Both the position numbers and the translations under genes were made by a program. 64,000 nt of DNA, taken from assembly GCF_004337985.1 (NCBI RefSeq), contig NW_021940922.1, positions 1,431,256 through 1,495,255 of the forward strand. The letters run 5' to 3'. The notes under the pieces were generated by a model that was not told the origin of the DNA, made no database searches, and saw nothing but the letters and a program-made list of their open reading frames with translations. Below, piece after piece: positions 57,818 to 64,000 of the stretch (position 1 is its first letter; each line of letters starts with the position of its first letter). Origin of the DNA: Pyricularia pennisetigena (Eukaryota; Ascomycota; Sordariomycetes; Magnaporthales; Pyriculariaceae).

Positions 57818-59673
57818 ACGTCGGGTACCCCCTGTTGGCCACTCCCCCTGTTGGCCACAGCTCAAAGTCTAACAACGAAATACCCACTTTTATAAACTAA
57901 TTTAAATATTAAACTATCAACGCACAAAAACACAATCGTTTTCAGGCTGTTCCGGTTTATTATCCTTTTCTTTATCAGCTAAAGGTTTCAGATTTTTCTA
58001 TATTATTTTCCTGCAATCCAATAATATTCTGCTTATTAACCAAAAGCTCGTTTGGATCCGGAATTACCCTTTTTCTTTTCGCCGGCCGGATTGCCTCCAA
58101 TTGTGCTTCCAATAAATTGATTTTTTGCTGGGCGTTAGCTAAAAGTATATCTTTGGCTTCGAAGCTTTTTTGGACTTTTGCAAATAAAAAACGTAACATA
58201 GCGTTGGTTTTATTGGATTAGGAAAATCTTTGCATTTAAAGTCCAATATTTCGGGTTGTTTTAGGGGTTTTCCAGATAAGTAAAAACGGGTCGTTAATTT
58301 TTTGGGCTGGGTTTTCCGGTGTTTTATCCCTTTGCAAACCGTTGCTTTGATTTTTTATAACGTCGGCGTTGCTATTTTTAATAAAAAAGGGCTTAAAAGC
58401 GGTTTCGCCAAGTTCACCGGCCATAACCCCGTTGTACGCCAATCAAAGTTGATAGTTTTTGCTGTACCTATTTTTGATCTGGTTATATTATCATAAAGGA
58501 GGAAATTTCGCGTTGCAATAACTGTGAAACAGTAAAATTGGTTTACAAACCCAAATTAATATCGATAAGCCTTTTTTAACGGCCCAAAAACTGATAAATC
58601 CAATGGTTGAAAAACGTGGGACAAATAACGGGATAAATGTAGGAATTAAATATTATTTTGGAGGTAAAAAGCATAAATTTATCCGTAACGTGTAATCCAT
58701 GGTCGTCGAAAACCAATAACTGCTTTTCAGGGGTATTGGGTTAGGTATGCGAATAAACACCTTTTTCAACCATTTTATAATCGTTTTACTATTTGTCCAC
58801 CCGTTTTCAGTTGTATAAGATTGCAAAATATCGAAAGGGCCTAAATCCGTCGGGAATTATGATTATTATACCTTTTTTCCTTTAAATATAACGAGGGGAA
58901 ATACAGTAACCCCCGTAGCCAATATATATTCGATTATATTCGTCCAACCCCGCGTTCCGGGTTTTTTTCGCTGTAACGGCCGGATCCCGTTAAACTTTTA
59001 TACCAGGCTGTCAAGTCCTTTACCTTTTATTATATTGGTTTCGTTGATATTCCACCGATTTTCCGGTTTAATATCGTGAATAACGGGGTTAATAATATAA
59101 AGCTATTATAATTTAAATTATTTCCGTAATAGCCCCATTAACCCGTAAACCTTCTATTCGACGGGGCCTTCGGGTTATAAAAATTGGATAACGAACCAAA
59201 ATTCGGGTTATCCAACGTTTCCCAAACCCTTTTGTCTCTCCGGCGGCTTAAAGAACTCGTTCGGCAAAATAGCGTAATTTTTAATGCGCTGGCGGAAGCC
59301 CTGAAACTGTTTTAATAAATAGCCAATTAGCCAAACGCTTCACCTATTCCGTAAAAAACCTTTGAAAAGGGTTTTGTATTTTTTTATAATGTTGAAAACC
59401 TTTAAATCGACTTTGAAGTGTAAGCCTATGTATACCCTATTTTCGGGAGGTTTTGCAATTGGATCGCCATTATTGACGTCGCTAATTGCAGATATAAACT
59501 GTTTTTCAATATATTACTTTATTGGAGAATAGAGTATGAAAATCAGAAAAGATTAAATACAAAAGTGAAAAATTGGTCGAAATATTCATAAAAGAACATG
59601 CAATGTGAACATGGCTGTACAGTAATTTTTGGGTGCCGAACAGGGGGGGAGCCAAACAGGGGGTACCCGACGT
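57818..59673 (-). mobile_element. pogo-like DNA transposon with double CCCCCTGTTGGCCA ends
   Basis: Left end ACGTCGGGTACCCCCTGTTG, right end its inverse (…CAGGGGGTACCCGACGT). Each end carries two CCCCCTGTT blocks about 20 bp apart. TA flanks at 57816-57817 and 59674-59675. It encodes the degraded transposase below, and a related end is found at 61660-61696. Confidence 0.8.
57975..59300 (-). pseudogene. pogo/Tigger-like DDE transposase, degraded
   Basis: Minus strand. LLVFDDHGLHVTDKFMLF at about 58735-58680 matches the family block with the second catalytic Asp (DGHGSHxT), and HWIYQFLG (58610-58590) its LQPLDxxxFxPLK block. The C-terminal part at 57975-58199 has a coiled stretch (NAQQKINLLEAQLEAI) followed by KRKRVIPDPNELLVNKQNI, which is characteristic of fungal pogo-type transposases. 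Frames shift several times and stops are present. It catalyses cut-and-paste at TA sites in intact relatives. Confidence 0.8.
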
Positions 59674-60171
59674 TATATTAATCCTCAATTATTCACCGCA
59701 ATTATGGAAAACGATGATAACATTTTCAACTGGTGGGCTACCCATAAAACCAAATTCCTGGAATTCGCCCAAACCGCCCGCGATATTTTGGCTATTCCTG
59801 CTGCTTCCACTTTTATTAAACGGTTATAGTTATAGTTGGGTAATTCGATTACCTCTAACAAATTTTCGTTAACCTTATCGGTAGTCTGGGACCGTGCTGT
59901 CATTTACGCCTCGATTAAAGAAAAATCATCTTGTTTAATCGGTATCAAAACTTTTATCGTATATAAAGAACTTATGTCCCCGGAAGACGAAAAAGCTGAA
60001 CACGACCGTTTTAAGGAATTTGCTAGGTTCGTGTACAATTTGGGGGGATTAAACGAAAATTCGAATTCGGATAACGATAATCCTATTCAGGTAACGGTCG
60101 CTAATGCACCAATCCGGGGAAATATTGACCGCATACCCCCATTACCCGTTTCTAATAAAAAAGGGTTTTAA
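59674..60171 (+). pseudogene. hAT transposase C-terminal fragment
   Basis: NIFNWWATHKTKFLEFAQTARDILAIPAAST (59730-59815) is the hAT dimerisation region, followed after two stops by an acidic tail (SPEDEKAEHDRFKEFARFVY) ending at the TAA at 60169. The N-terminal and catalytic parts are missing. Confidence 0.85.
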
Positions 60172-60295
60172 TCTAACAAACTGTCAATAGAAACCCCATC
60201 TAGGGCAGTGAAACGGGTACGGGCTAATATCGTGTATGGGCGTAATTCGAGAAACTCCCAATTGTAAAATAGAGGTTTAATATATTTATTTTCCT

Positions 60296-60535
60296 TTTTA
60301 TATTTTATTTGCAATCGTAAATTTATATAATATTTGATTTATAATCGTGATTTTATATTATATATGATTTATTATCGTGATTTTATGTTATGGTTTATTT
60401 ATAATCGTTATTTTATATTATATTTTATTTATTATCGTCATTTTATGCTATGGTTTATTTGTAATCGTCAGTATGTATTATATTTTATTTTTAATCGTAA
60501 ATTATATTTTATTTGTAATTGTGATTTTTAGCTAT
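60296..60535. repeat. 30-bp AT-rich tandem array
   Basis: Seven or eight units of the form TTTATTTATAATCGT plus ATTTTATATTATA; alternate units carry TTATGGT or TATATTATATT, giving a 60-bp higher order. Lies just after the hAT fragment. Open frames across it are low-complexity artefacts. Confidence 0.85.
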
Positions 60536-60589
60536 AATTCGAAAAAAAATCATAAGTATTAATATGGAAAATTTGTGATTTTACGGGTT

Positions 60590-60735
60590 CTCCCAGGGGG
60601 GCCCGCGGGTTGCCAAGAAAACCCTGTACGGTTTTGGGCCGGGCCGGGCCCCCCCACAAAAAAATTCAACCCACCCACGGGTTGGCCGCCCCACTGATTT
60701 GGGCTGCCACGGGCCCCCGTGGGGGGGTTTTGGAA
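60590..60735. other. GC-rich island
   Basis: Long G and C runs (GGGCCGGGCCGGGCCCCCCC) and a perfect palindrome CCACGGGCCCCCGTGG near 60714, in sharp contrast to the AT-rich neighbours. Origin unknown. Confidence 0.7.
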
Positions 60736-60744
60736 TGCCTTATT

Positions 60745-61696
60745 CCGAATACCAAGCCAACCCGGCCTACGGAAGCTCGATTATTAGTTATTAACGGCCA
60801 CAAATTACATATTACCCCCGTTTTAATGGCCAAATATTTTAAGAATAACGTTTGTGTAATTTACCTACCGGCACACGCATTTCACGTTTCTTAACCGCTG
60901 GATTTATCGGGTTTTTCGCCTTTTAAAAAGGCTTACCGGCGGTCCCTATCAAAAGCAGGCCATTTTAACGATTTTACCGTCGTTAGGAAACGACTTTTTC
61001 TCGGTAGTTATTACCAAACCCCTTAAAAAGCCTTCACCGTTCGAACTATTACTAGCGGTTGGCGTGCAACAGGTTTATGGCCAGTTAATATAGCCAAACC
61101 GCTACCAAGCCCACTACTTTTGGAAGATCGCAGTTTTCGCAACGAATAACCTATAACGAACTTCTAAAAAGCAATTCCCAAAAGGCCAAATCACCAATTA
61201 ACCCGAGAAAAGCGTCGACAATAGCTCAAATCACTTCTGTGGTTGGCTGGGAAACCCCAAAAGTGTCTAAAGTGGTGGCCGATCAGCTATTTCAATATAG
61301 TTAGCTGACTAACGGCGATTCTACTCAACGGCTATTATTTTCTAAGCTTCGAAAAAGCTCTGAATCTAAAGATATACAACTTGCAATGGCCCTAGCAAAA
61401 TTTGACGTATTGGAGGCTTGATTGGAAGCAACGGCACCAAGGAAAAGAAGGAAGGTAGCCCCGGACCCTAATTCCGCGTTTGTTGGATTGCGGGAGATCC
61501 AGTGCACCCAAGTGGAGGCGGGTGCAATTGAGGCTATTCGTGAAGAATCTCCAGATTCTGGCGATTCTGAAGAAACAAATAATTGTATAGTAGTCGGCTA
61601 TATTGGTACTGATATAACGGATTGTTGTTGTCGGTGTTAATCCGGAACGCGATTTTTAGGGTGATCCATCAGGGGGGGTGATCCAACAGGGGGGTC
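60745..61696 (+). pseudogene. second pogo-like transposase, 5' truncated, with terminal repeat
   Basis: Plus strand. ARLLVINGHKLHITPVLMAK (60770-60830) is the family block around the second catalytic Asp, here Asn. YLPAHAFHVSQPLDLSGFSP follows, then GWRATGLWPVN. At the end SSESKDIQLAMALAKFDVLE and KRRKVAPDPNSAFVGLREIQ are followed by an acidic tail stopping at 61638-61640. The end (61660-61696) has two CAGGGGGG blocks and GTCTCCGACTTA, related to the ends of 57818-59673. The 5' half is gone, replaced by the GC-rich island. Confidence 0.8.
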
Positions 61697-61960
61697 TCCG
61701 ACTTATCTGAGAAAATCGTGAAAACGGTCTATGGCATCCCGTGATTGAGTGGGCCGTAATGACACGTACAGCACTCAGTAATACGATAATGGAGAGCTAC
61801 CTTGCGGCAGACAACCAAGTTATCGTCGTAAAGGCTACCGGCCGGGCGGAACTCGATTTTCCACCAAACACACCCTGACTTTTACCCTTGTCCTTTTCGT
61901 TTTCCTCTACCCCCTGTCACTTGACTTACCAACTTCTTCACCACCTCAAAAAAAAAACCC
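61697..61960. other. gene-upstream region
   Basis: Normal composition begins here. No clear TATA box identified; the pyrimidine-rich stretch TTTTACCCTTGTCCTTTTCG near 61880 is typical of fungal promoters. Confidence 0.4.
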
Positions 61961-61964
61961 GAGT

Positions 61965-62135
61965 CCCCCTATTCCCTGTCTGCGCTCTAGTTCCTTCAAT
62001 ATCTAACTGCGCTCTCGTTCCTTCAACCCCTACCTGCCTTCTTGCGCCTTCGTCCCCTACCTGCGTCTTGCACCTTCAACCCGTACCTACGTTTTGCACC
62101 TTCGACCTCTGTCTTTGCTCTATCCTTCGATTCAA
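61965..62135 (+). repeat. degenerate CT-rich repeats in the gene leader
   Basis: Five or six imperfect units around CTACCTGCGTCTTGCACCTT, CAACCC, spaced about 25-30 bp. They lie in the inferred 5' untranslated region of the ankyrin gene; an upstream ATG at 61888 is in frame, but this low-complexity stretch is unlikely to be translated. Confidence 0.55.
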
Positions 62136-62139
62136 CGAG

Positions 62140-64000
62140 ATGGCAAAACTAGATAGACGCGAGACTTCAAGACTCGCCAGAGAAAAGGCCGAAAAGGACT
62201 CTATAGTATCTCTGCTCAACTCAGTCATTAACAATGAAGATAAAGGCAAAAGATATACGCATGTTCGTGATATTGTTGTCCTCACGGCCAAATCAAGATA
62301 TCTCGAAAATGGGGATGGTTTGGATATCGACCTTGGCCCTACCATCGCAATCGCCCAACATTTCCGAGTTTCGGATTGGAAACCACTCGTGAAACAGTGG
62401 AAATCAGTACCAGACGATGTCAAGGTCAGCGTCCGAACTATTGCTTTTGACACAGCTTCCTGGCACACATATGTCAAAAATATTGGGAATGAAGATCCAA
62501 ACCTTTTAGCACATATTGCTCTTGGTACGATCATAAACCCTGATCCTCTTCTATTAGAGAGATTTCTGACCAACGCTGCAGAAGGCGCATTGGTAATAGC
62601 ACGGCAAAAGCCATTCGTTGCTTCGTCTCTCTTTGATTCCGTGCTTGGGCCAGGCAGAGACTTGGCCGACTGGGAAACCCATTCAGCAAGTCCCGAGCGA
62701 ACAATTATCGGTATGAGAACCCAATTTGTTTTTATGTGGATGCAGCTAACAGTGATTTCACTTATCGATATAGGACCGGATCTGCTGTCTGGTCAATCAA
62801 TTCACGCTTCTATTCGCCCCAGCCCTAGTATTGTTTCGACCGTGCCCAGGAATTCGCCAGGTGACGATAGTGGAGACCTTTTCTACCACCTATCTCCAGT
62901 CGAAATCGCGGGTCCCACCCACTCTGTCATCACGAGATATCATGAATCTTCCCTTTCCTTGACAACCGGCGACACGATACAACACGGGGCGACAAGGATC
63001 AAACGGAAAAGAACTGGCCATCCAGCTCTCGATATTGAGAATTGTATGTATACTATCCCTTAAAACACTCCTGTGCTTGAGGATTCACCAAGGCAGCTTG
63101 GTGAGCCATCCTGTGACTACAAGCGATCACGCTGTGTAGACGGCCTCAAACTTCTGTTTCTAGATGAGGATCTGTTCTTACTGCTTACATCGCTTTAACT
63201 GTCAGACAACATGAACACGACATGTAGTCTGGCCAGCAGGCTTGAAGTTCCACATACCACGACTGCTAACCATTTCCTGCGTGTCGGTTTGCCTACTCCA
63301 GGCCCCTCTCTTCAGCTTATGATGCAATACGAAGTTCCAGACACGGCTGATTCGATTGTGTTTGCGACCGAGGGGAACGTTGAAGGCCTGAAGGTCCTGT
63401 TCACACACGGATTTGCATCCCCAAGCGACGTAAGCAATACACGGAGGTTTAGTTTGATTCGAGTACGTTGCTCCATTCCTTCCGCTCTCTACGCTGATCT
63501 GAAACTGAATTCAGCTGGAAATGATAAATCTCAGTGGGCTCTCTATTGAGGAATGCATCAATTTGAAACTGTGCGGTTTTTGATCAGTGTAGGAGCACCA
63601 ATAGACAGAGAGTAAGTGTGTTAATATAACAAGATCCCCATTGAACCACGTCCATGGCTATTAATAAGTTACTCTGATGCAGGTCATATGGACATGTCTG
63701 GGATTTTTCATTCCGTCGAAAATGCAATGATGAGGAGTTCAAAGCTCTGTCGTGCATTCGAGAAGGACTTGACAATGATTGGATCGAGGACCAAAACTAT
63801 CAACCGGTCCACAAGATTGTTTTGCAACTTTCCTCGGAAAGCCTCACGGCCGAGCTCGAGAAAAACCCGAACGCTGTTCACCTCAAAGATGCCCAAGGCC
63901 GAACCGCACTGGATTGGGCCACTGCACGCGCTCAATTGACCGACATGAAGGTCCTGATATACCACAGCTCTGATGTCAACAATATGGATACCACTGGTCG
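62140..64000 (+). CDS. ankyrin-repeat protein gene, partial, with one in-frame TGA
   Basis: Start ATG at 62140 (GAGATGGC context). Exon 1 encodes about 300 residues of an unrecognised N-terminal region (MAKLDRRETSRLAREKAEKD, then WKPLVKQWKSVPDD and a hydrophobic helix FVFMWMQLTVISL) ending in a basic stretch. Inferred introns: 63044-63205 (GTATGT...CAG), 63463-63534 (GTACGT...CAG) and 63612-63682 (GTAAGT...CAG); they keep frame. Exons 2-4 match a common fungal ankyrin family: GNVEGLKVLFTHGFASPSDV, WALY-x-GMHQFETVRFLIS, APIDRE, QNYQPVHKIVLQLSSESL, NAVHLKDAQGRTALDWATAR, VNNMDTTG, and the gene runs out of the window. The codon after WALY is TGA (63547-63549), where relatives have Gly. This means a pseudogene, a polymorphism or a sequencing error. 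Whether exon 1 belongs to the same protein is inference from frame and spacing. Confidence 0.65.

Noticed and set aside
60334..60562. Open frames in the 30-bp array
   Set aside because: Tyr/Ile/Phe low-complexity translation of an AT-rich tandem repeat.
61888..62139. Upstream in-frame ATG extending the ankyrin gene by 84 residues
   Set aside because: The extension is made of Pro/Ser/Cys-rich translation of CT-rich leader repeats. ATG 62140 has better context and begins a normal charged sequence.
62076..62573. 165-codon minus-strand frame
   Set aside because: Antisense to exon 1 of the ankyrin gene, no signal of its own.

Overview
The window looks like nuclear DNA of a filamentous ascomycete (Pezizomycotina). 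It holds chromovirus and Copia LTR retrotransposons, pogo-like and hAT transposases, intron-containing genes with GTATGT/GTACGT/GTAAGT donors, and heavy damage by repeat-induced point mutation (RIP). The RIP evidence is direct: in the fossil elements almost every stop is TAA or TAG where the family needs Gln (CAA/CAG), CpA is scarce while CpG is kept, and catalytic residues are lost by C>T or G>A changes. I cannot name the species.

Layout. 1-3.8 kb: decayed Ty3/gypsy chromovirus. 4.7-6.4 kb: unidentified coding remnants, including a 120-bp in-frame tandem array. 6.6-7.3 kb: a cluster of short TA-flanked repeats (called TA|GTCTCAG here) enclosing a scrap of Copia LTR. 8.4-17.2 kb: two RIP-killed helicase genes, one RecQ-like and one SNF2-like, followed to 21.9 kb by unidentified remnants, one duplicated. 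22-25.7 kb: small repeats and an inverted structure built from Copia 3' ends. 25.7-26.2 kb: the only intact-looking gene in the repeat island, a small predicted secreted protein. 26.4-33.7 kb: TA-flanked inverted-repeat elements, one nested in another, inside a 3.1-kb tandem duplication whose joint is a single N. 33.6-36.7 kb: a 3.2-kb palindromic element. 36.7-57.3 kb: nested LTR elements. Copia III (old) was entered by Copia I (6,122 bp, 638-bp LTRs, GGCTA target duplication, one long gag-pol frame with two stops) and cut by gypsy II, which is in turn cut by Copia II, a relative of Copia I. 57.3-61.7 kb: pogo-like and hAT DNA transposons. From 61.7 kb the composition returns to normal for an ankyrin-repeat gene that runs off the window and carries one in-frame TGA.

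No gene set here forms a cellular pathway. The window is a transposon graveyard with one candidate effector-like gene inside it and a normal gene compartment starting at its right edge. The most unusual items are a 57-bp palindromic mini-insertion with a 5-bp target duplication and an unoccupied site elsewhere in the window, tRNA-like A/B-box sequences inside the Copia LTRs, a probable half-tRNA(iMet) primer site, the TA|GTCTCAG repeat family, the two-helicase fossil with recurring short palindromes, and a conversion-like tract shared by Copia I and II.
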